A stretch of 64,000 nucleotides of DNA from Lineus longissimus (taxonomy: Eukaryota > Nemertea > Pilidiophora > Heteronemertea > Lineidae): assembly GCF_910592395.1 (NCBI RefSeq), contig NC_088323.1, forward strand, positions 14,495,501 to 14,559,500. Direction: 5' to 3'. The position numbers and the translations under genes are program-made. Shown piece after piece: positions 1 through 11,139 of this stretch (positions within the stretch are counted from its first letter, which is position 1; each line of letters opens with the position of its first letter). The notes under the pieces were generated by a model. That model did not search any database. It saw only the letters and a program-made list of their open reading frames with translations, and was not told the DNA's origin.

Positions 1-1735
1 TTTTTTGTGTTTGCTCGCGCGATTTGCACCTTTCCTGAAAATGAATTTGCATATATCTTGTCAAAGTGTGGACTTACCCCACTTGCAGGAAAAAATATCT
101 CATGATAATTTTGATCCCTGTGCTTTGCATTGTCTGTCACTGTTCACTCCTTCCTTGAATATCAGCTTGGTTTTTCTCATTGTTTGCTTCTGAGCACCAG
201 ATATCCACCTAAACAAAGACAAGCTATGGTTTGCATGCCAAATTATCAGATTAATCACCCTTCTTCAGTTTTGTATTGGCTCAAAATTGTGTGCTACTTT
301 CTGAAAAATGAATGGGTGGATGTTCAATCAAAAGGAAAACTGTCCACAGTTTGCATGTGAAATCACCTCATACTTATTTTTTACCTCAGTTCTGTAGTTT
401 AAGTCTTGATTGTGCGCTGCCTTCTTGAACTTACACCATCTTCCACAAATCCATGAAATGGACGTTGTTGTCAGTTTGCACGTGAAATCACATTAGATTT
501 TTAATTCCTTTTTAAAGTATGTACATATGTTCTGTAGCCTCTCACTGTTTGCCTCGTGGCTTAGCAGATATGCTACTTTTTTAAATAGTTTCCATGTCAA
601 ATCACTTCAAATTAATCAATCTTAGGCTTACTTTGCGCGCTCCTTTCTAATTAGTTTGTTAACTCTAAATGTGGACTATCTTTACTTCAAATTGCATCAG
701 ATTTATGCCCCTTCTTCAGTGTCATTTCAGCTCTCTTTGTTGGTTCCTCAATTGAGCCGAAATTGGCTTAAAAAAGAGACATGTTCTCAGTATGCATCAT
801 GAAATCACCTCACAATACTATTTCGTCCACTGATTTCTGTTAGGTGTGATCAATTATAACATCAGCTTGCACAAACCCATGAAAAAGGAGGACTGTTCTT
901 AGTTTGCATGTGAAACACATCAGATTAATCACCATCCCTTCAATGATTATCTGGCTAATCTTGTGTGCTCCTTTCTTAAAATAATATCGAGTCAAAAGGG
1001 GGCTCCCTTCCGGAAAATGACTTGTGTTGCCTAACTTTCATTCATTTTACCTTTCTTGAAAACGAAGTTGCAGATATCCCGTCTAAATGCGGAGTACTTG
1101 TGAAATCACTGGATAAAATTTTTGCTTTTTGCTTTGTGTCAGCTGTAAGCTTGCAGAAACAAATGCAAAAGGAGGACTGTCCTCAGTTTGAATGTGAAAC
1201 ACATCAGATTTCGAATGCCCATGCTTAATTTTCTCTCATTGTTTGCTCTCGAGGTAGCAGATCTACATTTAGAAAATAACAGTCATGTCAAAACACTTCA
1301 GACTTATCTTATCACCCTTCTTCAACTTTGCGACGGCTTTAATCGCGTGCTCCTTTCTTGAAATTTGAATGAATGAATTTGCGTGCGGTAGGCTATATTT
1401 AATTTAGTCAAAACGAAGACGGTCCTCAGTATACATGTGAAATACCGTGACATCGACTTTTTTTACTGTATGTGGTGTTAGCTGCCATTGTTTTCTCCCT
1501 CTCAAACATCAGTTTACAATAATCTATCCAAAAAGAGGTTTGTCCGCAGTTCGCACGATGAAACAAATTTGGCTTTTAATGTCTATTCTACGATTTGTAT
1601 GTCAACCTTCATCATGACAAATCGGGGCATTTCCATTCCATTCTGCTACATTTCGTGTGCCGACGATGCCCTCCTTGATCGAAATGCTTTATTTGGCGCT
1701 ACGATCGCTCCATGGCCGGCTGACTGAGGACAATT
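1..1735. repeat. Degenerate satellite-like tandem tract (copy 1)
   Basis: A loose motif recurs about every 110-150 bp: AAAGGAGGACTGT, then CAGTTTGCATGTGAAA, CACATCAGATTAAT, a T-rich part with CTCATTGTTTGCTC, then TTTCTTGAAAATGAATTTGC and CAGATATCC. Examples of the GCATGTGAAA part sit near 345, 474, 900, 1185 and 1428. Units are too diverged to give one clean period by eye. The open frames here are by-products of the repeat, and I see no gene. Confidence 0.65.
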
Positions 1736-3012
1736 AGTGTATCAATGCGCACCTTCTATGGGCATCCTTCCTACCGAGGACGTCCTCGGTTTTTTTGTAG
1801 TCCACGTTTTTCCGGGGCTTGACTAGGCTGACTCCACATTGCATAATATAACAGCAACTTTCAGCAACTGAAACCCCTTTAAATGATGTAGTGCGAGTTC
1901 AGCCGGCCTTTTCAGCAGGCATCACCTATTGCAGGAAGTTAACAGCATTATCAACCTTTTCGGAGCATGAGACCCCGTTAAATAATGAACTGAGTTTGGA
2001 GGTCACCATTAGGAGAGAGTTGGGACACACTCAACCCAGTCTGATTTCACCTTTAAAACAAGATTTGCAATTCTTCGTTTCAACTAAGCTATTTCTCCGG
2101 TCCAGGTTTTATACCTAACCCAACTTATTTCTTGTTTTACAAATCTCTTTTCTCATTTCACAAATTTCATTTCTCACTTTACAGGATTTCATTTCTTGAT
2201 TTCTTGGTTTACAGACACCCAACTACATGTATGTCCTCTGTTATATTGTGAAATGTGCGTTTGGTCAGTGACCAGACCCTCACGACTATGTCGGCTATCG
2301 CTAGCGGCAGTGGACAAAAAGCTGGTACACGTTAGTATCAAGCAGTTTTCCTTTACTGTGGCATCAGAAGGAACACGTTGCATCCTTCCTGGTAGAGTCA
2401 ACCAACAATACTGGATGATGTCCCCCACTTCTTCGTCATTCCCCACTATAGTATCTTTCCAATCAGTTCTGGTGAATGTTTCTTTCGTTCCTTCAGGTCA
2501 CGATCAGCCCCCCTTCGCAATCAGATCACATACGGCAACTTTCCTGTATCCCGCCTTTAATTATTCGGCCAATTGCCAGTTATCAATCCGAAGAGATCCT
2601 TTCCGAGCTCATACTCATACACGGCAGGCTTTCTCTATCTCTTCTCTCATCAATACATATTGGTGATGATATGTAGGCCCTAAACTATTTAGTGTTGGAC
2701 TCCTTATGGTAAGTTGGAACGTTGGTGGGCAGCCAGATGCAGCTTAATGACTGGACATCTGGTGCACAGGCAACGCTTTCCGAGAGCATATTCCACTGTT
2801 TGATGGTTCGTTGGAGGAAGCTGTTGCTATTTATAACACCAAGAAAGATTTGATTCGTAAGACCATTTTTTGAGATCAACTGTATATTTTCATGAGTCCA
2901 GCTTGCGCCCTACCGTGTATTCGTCAGGACTGAGGAAACGTACTACAACAAACGATAAAAGAGTACAGTAATTACACAATAAACAAGATAAGAATGAAAA
3001 AAGAGTAATAAA
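1..3012 (+). repeat. Segmental duplication, block a, copy 1
   Basis: This stretch is closely matched, in the same orientation, by 49815-53137. The match covers the satellite-like part (to about 1735) and the following non-coding part (1736-3012). Against copy 2 it lacks about 410 bp after position 171 (present at 49985-50395) and keeps about 48 bp near 1772-1820 that copy 2 lost between short direct repeats. The left end lies outside the window. No gene is recognisable: short open frames at 2189-2666 are conserved in copy 2 but look like nothing known. Confidence 0.9.
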
Positions 3013-4824
3013 AAGGCCACCGGTAACGGTCAAAACAAATAACCTCAGTGGAGACACATTGCGGCCAGCAGGGTAAGGCCTACAGAAAGGCGAGTAAACA
3101 GGAAGGTCCTGGTTAGGTGCTAGTGTATTGGAGGATACCACAAAACTGGTACCATAGGAAAAGTAAATGCTACTTGATGTAGCTAAAAACAGAGAGTACT
3201 CAAAAATTACATAATAATGTAAGCGAATTAAAGAAGACAGGTAGGCATAAAAAGGCCTATTGGTAGTGAGTGAGAAATACCTTGTCCGTCATTGAGACAG
3301 TGTAATTTTGCAATGAATTTAGCAACTTATACCTTCCATTCTGCAGGTTTGTTGTCAGTGTCTGTGGGCCATCCTCTGACTCTTTCCGGGCCACTCTTGT
3401 TGGTGTTCTTGAGGGATGCCCATGATGTTGTTAACGATTCTGTACATGAGGACGAGTGAATATTGGTGTCGTCGCTCTTCTAAGGTATCCAACTCGAGTG
3501 CCTTAATCGTGACTGGCTAATTCAAATTCAATTCTTTTATTACTCTAAAACGACCACTAGGGGCCAACTGTAACATACAATAATCAAAATATATTCAACA
3601 TAAAATGGCAGGGTACAGTATACACGGAACCAAAATAATATTACAAAGATTTAAATGCAAAATTATAATTTAATGGAAATCAGGACAATATGGAGTTTCA
3701 ACGTTTAAAGAACTCACTGATTATCTCAGCTGAGGGAGGTGAAGGATATTTGGCAATTTGGAATGTTAGTTGGTTGATCATGTAACGATTTTTAATGGCA
3801 AAATGACAAAACATTGCGATTTTATAGCAAACTTCTTCAAAAATATTGTACATTGTCAAATATACAACTGGACTGAGATATAAGGCGAAAAAGAAAAGGA
3901 TGGTCGCAAAATGTTACATCAAAAACAACTAGACAAAACGGTCTTGAGAATTCTTACTGCATAGGATCTACACCCCCCCCCCCCCCACCACCATGCCTGT
4001 CTTTGGGGGAAATACCAAGACATTCTATTGAAAACAACATGGGCAGCAGTCAGCTGTTCACATAACTCGGGCTTCAATGATTTTGTTTAGCTGAGAATAA
4101 GTCTGCAAAAAATCGTTTTCTGCTAAAGCTTGGTTCTTGTTTCGCATTCATTCGAGGCATTATCAGTCACATTCTGAAGCTAAACATTTGTTGAAAGCTT
4201 TTTTTTTATTAATTAAAGATTAGCTAAATGTTTACTTCTGACGCAGTTCAATTTCGCAAAGATCTTACGTCGACTCGATGCCGAATTGGCGGCTACCTGG
4301 GGGGTGGGGGGGGGGGGGGCAAGCTTTCATTTAGGCGGATAGGCGAATAAGCGGTTAAGAGGGTCCTCTTTCAGAAAAGTAATGGCAGTTTATAGTGGGG
4401 CCCTCTGTTAAAGTTGATGGGGTGGTGTCAACGCTTAAAAGGGCTAGGATGGTGTAGGAGGACCACTATTAAAGGCTGCCGCGTGTTCCTTGAAAAAGAA
4501 GGGACTTTTGGGCAATCAAAAAATCGCTTCCGTATGACGCATCCATGTGGATTATGACACCTCAAATTCCAAAACATTATACGCAGAATTGATAGGGATA
4601 CGTCATGCGGGAGCAATTTATGATAGGTCCAAAGTCCCTCGATAATGAGTTGTTCCACTGTAAGAAGATGATTTTGGTATGATTCTATGTTGTAAGTCCA
4701 CTGTTACCATATCCTTAATAAATGCAAGCATTGTCGCCCACAACATTAATTAATAGTTTGTTGTTCTCTGTTGTGTCGTCATTTCTTCTCCCGAAAAGCA
4801 AGTATTTTTCTTGGGCAAATAATT
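3013..4824. other. Non-coding stretch, nothing recognised
   Basis: No open frame resembles a known protein. The stretch holds homopolymer runs (C-run at about 3972-3987, G-run at about 4303-4318) and AT-rich DNA. It is part of the copy 1 segment with no visible counterpart in copy 2. Confidence 0.5.
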
Positions 4825-4845
4825 AGGGTTAGGGTTAGGTCATGG

Positions 4846-5186
4846 TTAGGTCCTCAGAGTGCATGTTTTGGGCGTATCACGTGTAAATTCCATATACAGC
4901 AGAGGTATAACACCTTACTTAGTAACCAGTTTTGTAGATTCCTCCTAGTATGTGGGACCCCGTCGCCAAGGTAATGGTTGTTTTGTTGCAAATCTTCCTC
5001 TGGTGGTGCAGATCGATCATTAATAATCCAATCGGAAGGTCATACACATTGTACACTGCCTTTTGTTATTGCATGATCGGCCACAGTGGTGAAGAACCCC
5101 GAGACATTTATGCATAAAAGCGAGGACGTCCTTTGAAATTATAATGTGGCGTCCTCGATCTGCACCACATGCACGTAAGAATGAGG
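4846..5186 (+). repeat. 340-bp dispersed repeat, copy 1
   Basis: Closely similar to 7138-7484 in direct orientation. Both contain a GCATGTTTTGGGCGTATCAC core, a GAGGACGTCC motif near the right end and GGCGTCCTCGATCTGCACCA at the end. The two copies lie 2.3 kb apart with unrelated DNA between them. Three TTAGGG-type units (4825-4842) sit just left of this copy. No coding potential; probably a non-autonomous element, but no target duplication is clear. Confidence 0.75.
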
Positions 5187-5300
5187 TGAATTTGGTCTTT
5201 GGGATCGTCCAATCCAGTGGTTGTGGTCTGGGTACCCAGAAGTATTAAGGAGCAGGAAGGGTTGGGCGTTTGAGGTTTCTGAGTCTGAGGGGGTTTGTAT

Positions 5301-5364
5301 CTGTTGACTGTGCTTTAAGAGAGACTAGGCATGGCGCCAGTCTCTCTTAAAGCACAGTCAACAG
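5301..5364. other. Perfect 26-bp inverted repeat (hairpin)
   Basis: Bases 5301-5326 are the exact reverse complement of 5339-5364, with a 12-base loop (5327-5338). The arm begins CTGTTGACTGTGCTTTAAGA. A stem this long without mismatch implies recent origin or constraint. It could be a hairpin RNA precursor, a small foldback insertion or a replication-slip palindrome. Confidence 0.85.
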
Positions 5365-5879
5365 GCATTTGGTCTCAATATTTAGGTAAGTACAGAATCA
5401 AGGCAGATCAGAGAGCAATGATTGAACGATGCTGTGGACGGATACTGCATCAGTCACGTCCAACCTCTCATAAGAAAGCGTCACCACCAGCATATTCAAT
5501 GTTCAGTTCCAACCTGTACCAGTCCAATGCACGCCTGTCATGGTCAGCAGTGGTCAGCTTAGCGCGATATGGAACATTCTTCCATAACTCAAGCGAGGAA
5601 AGTCTGCTCATTAGCATATCTCGCGCACTGCTCCTTCATCGTAGTGAAATCGTAATGGAAAACGTCTGGCTTTGCGCCAGACTAATAAGTGAAGAACAAA
5701 TAGGTAAAGAACTTCTACTTGCGCGAAACTGCTGTGATGAAATTATCATTGCAGAGACTCCGGTGACATACACATATATTTTTTACAATCAAAAATGCCC
5801 TCAAAAGACGACATGGAATGATTATTTTATAGATATATTTCGTACTATATACCTTCCAATTATCACTCAATACAAATAG
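5331..5879 (+). CDS. Unrecognised 182-codon open frame
   Basis: An ATG-initiated open frame of 182 codons starts inside the loop of the hairpin at 5301-5364. I recognise no domain, signal peptide or membrane segment. The composition is mixed and not repeat-derived. Nothing shows that it is expressed: there is no homologue in the duplicated copy and no visible exon structure. It may be chance, or part of an old element. Confidence 0.12.
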   Translation: MAPVSLKAQSTGIWSQYLGKYRIKADQRAMIERCCGRILHQSRPTSHKKASPPAYSMFSSNLYQSNARLSWSAVVSLARYGTFFHNSSEESLLISISRALLLHRSEIVMENVWLCARLISEEQIGKELLLARNCCDEIIIAETPVTYTYIFYNQKCPQKTTWNDYFIDIFRTIYLPIITQYK

Positions 5880-6415
5880 ATCGGCGTTAGGTCGCATGCT
5901 TTTCTTTCCTGGTGACACAATTAAGCAAAATAGTTGCAACCCCGTAAATGCACTATAAGTCCAATAATAAGTGACGGTGACCCGTTATAAATGTTTCGCC
6001 TGCTTCGATTTTTGCCGCTACGCGGCGCGTTGGGCCCTTGCGTCGAGCTGTAAGATCGAGGACACACTGATAAAACTTTGATTCAATTTTAGTGTCTCTA
6101 CTCTTTTCAGTGGCATTGTTATCTAAATAGTGCTCGCCCTCGGTTGAACATTCGCAAAAATCCACTGGAAGGGTGAGATAACGCAGTGTCCTCCGTTTGT
6201 ATGTTTCCTGCGGCAGGTGTGCAGGAGAGGGTAGAGTGTCCTTGATGCTCAGTTAATGAGTAAAATTTGTGACCCACGCAGATAGAGGTAATTTCATTGA
6301 TGCATCATGGTTTGCAGCCGCCGAAAAATGTCCATCACCTGGTATATATAAAATGAGGACGTTCTGAATAAGTTCGGTTGTAATGGTGAGGAATCTGATC
6401 TTTGTATTGAATTGA
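5880..6415. other. Non-coding stretch, nothing recognised
   Basis: No recognisable protein, RNA gene or terminal repeat. It ends at a short AATTG-type simple repeat (about 6408-6430) that is the 3' tail of the LINE fragment on the minus strand. Confidence 0.4.
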
Positions 6416-7014
6416 ATTGAAATTGAAATTTACATTCATATACCGCAAAATCCAAATTTTGCTCTAATGCGGTGTTTCAAAATATCGTCTCAACAGATGG
6501 GTTTTTAGCCCGCACCTGAAAATAGCAACAGTCTTAGCCTTTTTAATCTCAATGCTGAGCTCATTCCAAAGTCTGGCCGCCAGTACAAGGAAGCTCCTGC
6601 CACCGTACGTCTCCAGGCGATACCTGGGGATCCTCAGGAGACATTTGTCTTCGGACCTCAGGGATCGCCCGGAGTCACAGGATGGGAGGAGCTCGGATAT
6701 GTAAGCAGGGGCAAGTTCGTTTCTTGCTTTGTATATGAGGAGCATTGTCTTGAAACTATACTTTCACGGATTGGTAGCCAATGTAGACTTCTCAGCACGG
6801 GGGTAATATGTTCACGTTTACGCGTTCCTGTGATTACTCGCGCTGCGTGATTCTGAACCTTTTGTAGCGTATCAAGTGCATTTTCATCGGCACCAACGAG
6901 CAGGCTATTACAATAATCCAATCTGGATATGACAGTTGATTGCACTAGAAGTTTGTACTCGATTCCCAATCTTTGCAAATGCCATCGTGTGAAATCTAAC
7001 GATTTTTCTTCCAT
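6416..7014 (-). pseudogene. 3' fragment of L2/CR1-like LINE reverse transcriptase
   Basis: Two overlapping minus-strand frames (6658-7014, then 6464-6745) together encode the C-terminal part of a non-LTR reverse transcriptase. Typical motifs are SRLDYCNSLLVG, QNHAARVITGT and LRSLHWLPI in the first frame, and LLIYKARNELAPAYISELL and GGRSFLVLAARLWNEL in the second. A frameshift near 6750 separates them. The catalytic core is missing, so this is a 5'-truncated, dead copy. The low-coordinate end carries a short ATT/AATTG-rich tail, as expected at a LINE 3' end. The motifs match the L2/CR1 group; the exact clade is not determined. Confidence 0.85.
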
Positions 7015-7137
7015 GCATGTTTTCCTTATACCTCTTCTACACGATTTAAAAGGCGTTTACAAATCAGGACATTTTTGAAGTTTTTCAATATACAAAAATG
7101 TAGAACCGAGGACACACACCAAAACGAGGACGTCCTC

Positions 7138-7484
7138 GCTTGGAAAAGTCCTCAAAGTGCATGTTTTGGGCGTATCACGTGCCCATTCCATATACAGCAG
7201 AGGTATGACACCTTACTTAGTACCCAGTTTTGTAGATTCCTTCTAGTATATGGGACCCCCGTCGCCAAGGTAATGGTTGGTTTGTTGCCAATTTTCCTCT
7301 GGTGGTGCAGATCGACCATTAATAATCCAATCGGAAGGTCATACACATTGTACACTGCCTTTTGTTATTGTATGATCGACCACAGTGGTGAATAACCCCG
7401 AGACGTATATGCATAAAAGCGAGGACGTCCTTTGAAATTATAATGATTGTGGCGTCCTCGATCTGCACCACGTGCACGTAAGAA
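7138..7484 (+). repeat. 340-bp dispersed repeat, copy 2
   Basis: Partner of 4846-5186. It is preceded by a palindromic CGAGGACGTCCTCG (about 7123-7136); the same motif occurs near 1775-1790, and its half-site near 7420. A GT-rich microsatellite (about 7488-7515) follows. Confidence 0.75.
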
Positions 7485-7688
7485 TGCGTGTGCGCGTGTG
7501 CGTGTGTGTGTGTGTTTTGGTTTGGTTGTTTTCTTGGTTGTTTGTTTCTTTATGGCTATTTTGCATATTACACTTCACTGTTAGTTATCAATCTTTCGTA
7601 ATCTGTTAGGAGGAATCAACATAAATATATATACATATTTATTGTGTTTCGATATTTGGTTATCGACAGTATGTCTGTCTTGTTTCAG

Positions 7689-7787
7689 AACGGCTGGACG
7701 GCGCTAATGATCGCCTCCCAAAAAGATCACATTGGTGTCGTAGATGCTCTATTGAAAGGTGGCGCAGAGGTTGACAAAGAGCAAAAG
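7689..7787 (+). CDS. Ankyrin-repeat exon (one 33-aa repeat)
   Basis: The exon is exactly 99 bp, phase 0 at both ends, with acceptor TTTCAG before 7689 and donor GTAAAA after 7787. It encodes one ankyrin repeat: NGWTALMIASQKDH (TALM variant of the TPLH turn), GVVDALLKGGAEVDKEQK (helix 2 and loop). One-repeat-per-exon organisation is known in large invertebrate ankyrin-repeat proteins that act as scaffolds. No start, stop or other domain is seen nearby. The next unit (8381-8431) is a half exon and further units lie at 19.0-19.4 kb and 56.9-57.7 kb. It could be a living exon of a much larger gene or a relic; the frame is undamaged. Confidence 0.7.
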
Positions 7788-7904
7788 GTAAAACACCAAA
7801 ACTTCCATTCATCTTAACCTAGCTTTCTAAATCATAAGATAACAAAGAATTGTATATTATTGTTGAATGAGATAACTAGTTTTAATCACTTAAAATCATC
7901 AACA

Positions 7905-8380
7905 CCTCAGGGACCGGCATTCATGACGCCTTCTTAATAGAGCTTAGTAAGCGTCTACGTTTTACTGGGTGGTTCTTAGCGAGTTGCGTCATATTCACGA
8001 AGCACTCGTAACTTCAATCGATTTCGTAAGTCGTCGCTACTAGCCCTACGTGAGGTGTTTTTGATTTCGTAGCATTTTCTATGGAGGTTCTTCACGTGAC
8101 TTCACGGCGTGACGTTTTGATGGCCACCTGCCAATGCATTTCCTTTACGTCGTGACAGGGTGTGACGGCCAATATGGCAGTGCAAAACAATACTCTATAT
8201 TCCTACGTTAGATGGCGCGCCGATCGAATCTGACTTGACACTAGGTGGCAGCAGCTGACGGGTATAAAAAGATAAACGAAATGTCCGCGATCGATAAATT
8301 TGAACCCGCAATTCACACACTCTGTGACCAAAACATCAGAGAAAAGTATCATAATTATGCAAAAGATTGTTGATACACAG
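7905..8380. repeat. Possible old insertion inside an ankyrin exon
   Basis: This block separates the intact exon from a half exon that lacks the N-terminal 16 codons of an ankyrin unit. It is shared with copy 2 (about 57110-57600), so it predates the duplication. It contains CGTAACTTCAATCGATTTCGTAAG-type inverted motifs but no clean terminal repeat that I can define. Function unknown. Confidence 0.3.
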
Positions 8381-8431
8381 GTCGTAGATTCTCTATTGAA
8401 ACGTGACGCAGAGGTTGACCAAGGGGAAAAG
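8381..8431 (+). pseudogene. Half ankyrin-repeat exon
   Basis: The 51 bp encode VVDSLLKRDAEVDQGEK, the second half of an ankyrin repeat, and end at a GTAACA donor in phase 0. The ACACAG just before could act as an acceptor in the same phase, giving a 17-codon exon that would break the 33-residue period. The copy 2 counterpart (57602-57653) has one extra base and is out of phase. Most likely a relic exon. Confidence 0.55.
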
Positions 8432-8896
8432 GTAACACACCAAACGTCCCATTCATCCTAACTTAGTGCTCTAAAATCGTAAGATAATAAAGCGATGTAT
8501 GTTATTGTTGAATGGGATAACTAGTTTTAATCTCTTGCGATCATCTACACCTCAGACTCTTATCCATTTATATAATTCGATATTTGCTTCTCGATAGAAT
8601 ACTCATTAAATTGTTATATACATGAACATGACTGTATACATGTAGCACTGCCGCTATCCCGAGAGAAAAACAATGGCCATTTTGAATCCTTTACCGCCTC
8701 GAAAGTTAAAGTTCCAAAAAGTCAAAGAGGTAAACATATAAGGTCACAATTTGCAATGTCCATTAAGTCTTGGTAAGAAGATACGACTTGTTATCCAAAG
8801 TTTAACATTGTAGATACTTCCTGATCAGTAGAATATATCGATAATTGCAGTGATTAATAAATTAAACACCGCGTTTGTGTTATTCGATCATTCACA

Positions 8897-10704
8897 TAAT
8901 AATAATAATAATACGAGTCTTATATAGCGCAGTATCCAACCATTAACTGGCCGCTCAAAGCGCTTGATAGGCCTCTTTAAAAAGCAAATGTTTAAGTTGT
9001 CCCTTGAAAGATAACAGAGAGCTGCAGTTCCTAACAGTTGAAGGAAGTTTGTTCCACAGCTGAGGGGCTCCAATTGAAAATGGTCTACCACCGACTGACA
9101 TGACATTGGTTTTTGGGATAGACAGAAGAACGGCCAATGAAGAGCGCAGAGTTCGAGAAACGGTATGAACGGAGAGAAGTTCTGAAAGGTATTGGGGAGC
9201 AAGTTGGTGAAGACACTTGTAAGTAAGAAGGAGAACCTTGTACTTGATGCGCTGTTGCACAGGAAGCCAATGTAGAGACCTGAGTACTGGGGAAATGGAA
9301 GATCGTTTCTTGGTCTTGGTAATTAGGCGAGCGGCAGAATTTTTTACCTTCTGTAGGGGTATAATTGTTGAATTGGGACAACCAAGGAAAAGGGAATTAC
9401 AGAAATCCAGGCGAGATATTACAAGAGCCTGGACATATAACCTGGTGGTATTTGGAGTTAGATATTTTCTGATTTTCCCGATGTTACGAATGTGAAAATT
9501 GGTGGCCCGTACACAGGTGTTAATGTGTTCTTTGAAATTGAAATCACGGTCCAAGATCACACCCAAATCTCTTGCAGAAACAGAAGAATATACATTTGCA
9601 TCAATGATACGGATGGCGGGGAGATTAATAGTGCTGCTGAACCTGCGGGAACAGATTAGCAGAATCTCGGTCTTGTCGCCATTACAGCTAAGAAAGTTGT
9701 CAACCAACCAGAGATTTAAATCGTGGACAGCATTAGAGATCTTGGAGCAGGTGGTACTAATCTCAGTTATAGTGAAGGCCACATACAATTGACTGTCATC
9801 AGCATATAAGTGGTACATAATGGCATGCTTACGGATGATTCCACCAACTTGGGTAGTGTAGACAGTAAAAAGTACTGGTCCAAGTATAGAACCCTAGGGA
9901 ACACCGAACTTGATAGGACTAGGTCTTGACAATTTGCCGTCAATGCATACCTCTTGTGATCTGCTATCAAGATAAGACGAAACCCATGCCAGTGCTGTGC
10001 CAGTAACACCCATAGCAGCAAGTCTCTGAAGTAGTCTGGAATGGTCCACAGTGTCAAATGTGGCGCTCATATCGAGTAATACAAGGAGTACACACTTCTT
10101 TTCATCAAGTGCATGTATTATGTCATTGTGTACTCGCAATAGTGTCGTTTCAACACTGTGAAGTGGTTTGTAAGCAGATTGAAACTTGTCAAGAGCACCG
10201 TTTTCAGCAATATGGCTTGATAACTGATTGCAAACCACCCTCTCCAAAACCTTTGAAAGGAAGGACAGGTTAGAGACAGGCCTGTAGTTTTTGAGTGTGT
10301 CAGCATCTAAGGATGGCTTCTTAATCAAGGGATTAAGAATAGCTCGTTTGAAAGAGCTTGGCACCATGTCACTTTCCAATGAGGAATTGACTATCTTGCA
10401 AATCAGGCGCATAATGTCTCCTGATAGGCACTTCCTAAGCAAAGATGTTGGGAGTGGGTCTAATGCACACTGTATTGGTTTCATGTCACTAATGAGTTTT
10501 AGTAGCCCGTGTTCAGTTACAAGCTTAAATATATCAAGGTATGAAGTCAGTGAATAATGTTCATCTAATGATTCATTCGAAACTGACGCTGGAAACTTGT
10601 CTCTGATGAGTTGCACCTTCTCACTGAAAAATGAACTGAACCGTTCAGCAAGTTCAGAAGAACACTCATGACTAGGCAGAGTGACAGACCCCCTTCCATA
10701 CAGA
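8897..10704 (-). mobile_element. 5'-truncated L2-like LINE
   Basis: The insertion is defined by comparison with copy 2, where 62094-62096 is uninterrupted. The minus-strand 3' end is at the low coordinate and carries an (ATT)n tail preceded by a GCGCTATATAAGACTCG-type terminus, typical of the L2/CR1 group. The 5' end is cut at about 10704, inside the RT reading frame. About 1.8 kb in all. Confidence 0.85.
8955..10703 (-). pseudogene. L2-like LINE reverse transcriptase with one amber codon
   Basis: A single minus-strand frame runs from the truncation point to 8955. It is broken only by a TAG at about 9894-9896, where the family motif GVPQGSILGP has Q, consistent with one CAG-to-TAG change. 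RT motifs in order: LKNYRPVSNLSFLSKVLE, FQSAYKPLHSVETTLL, LLDMSATFDTVDH (first catalytic Asp), GVP-stop-GSILGPVLF, YHLYADDSQLY (YADD catalytic pair), then LGVILDRDF, SRLDFCNSLFLG, LRSLHWLPVQQRI and GGRPFSIGAPQLWN. The endonuclease and ORF1 are missing through 5' truncation. The good preservation suggests a fairly recent insertion; without the amber codon the visible RT frame would be open. Confidence 0.9.
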
Positions 10705-11139
10705 AGGTTTATAGCTCATAGTTTTCGGTGGCGTTACAGCAGTGCAAAAGCATGAACAAACAAACTGCATGTAATCACGAAATACTATCGTACAATGCTA
10801 TCGTGACTTCTGCTCAAAATATTATCAAAAACCGACGCCGTTAACGACAGTTTGCAGACTCAACTTAACGATTTACAACACGAAAACAGCGTCCTTAAGT
10901 CTGAGTTAGACAAAAACAATAAAGAAATCTGTGAAATAAAGGGAAAAGGAAACAAACAATCTTAGAAAACAGTGTGATAAGCATAACTCACAAAGGCGAG
11001 ACGAAATCAAACTTGAATTTGAACGTAGGCAAGGACATTGGGGTGTCTCGAAACTTCGTAATGATCTGAAGCAACTGAAAGCAGACGTCAGTGCGATCGA
11101 GATGCCAGAGACGAGCAGGGATTTAAATGACATTCGGAA
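10705..11139 (+). repeat. Segmental duplication, block c, copy 1
   Basis: Matches 62095-62534. The homology stops abruptly at CATTCGGAAAA: here the gag-like frame continues, while copy 2 switches to a sequence also found at 46567. Confidence 0.85.

Larger units (their letters stand above)
7480..8896 (+). repeat. Segmental duplication, block b, copy 1
   Basis: Matches 56470-57675 plus 61660-62094 in the same order. In copy 2 the match is broken by a 220-bp TA element (56627-56846) and by the three-copy DDE transposon cluster (57677-61657). Both insertions are absent here, so this copy shows the empty sites (about 7625 and about 8452). Confidence 0.9.

Noticed and set aside
2189-2666. Overlapping 156-codon plus and 85-codon minus frames, conserved at 52265-52795
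   Set aside because: Conservation follows from the segmental duplication; there is no recognised domain and no sign of coding selection that I can judge by eye.
3972-4318. C-run and G-run as G-quadruplex or regulatory element
   Set aside because: Simple homopolymers prone to sequencing length error, with no gene nearby.
5331-5879. Host gene starting in the hairpin loop
   Set aside because: No domain, no homologue in the duplicated copy and no splice structure; kept only as a low-confidence open frame.
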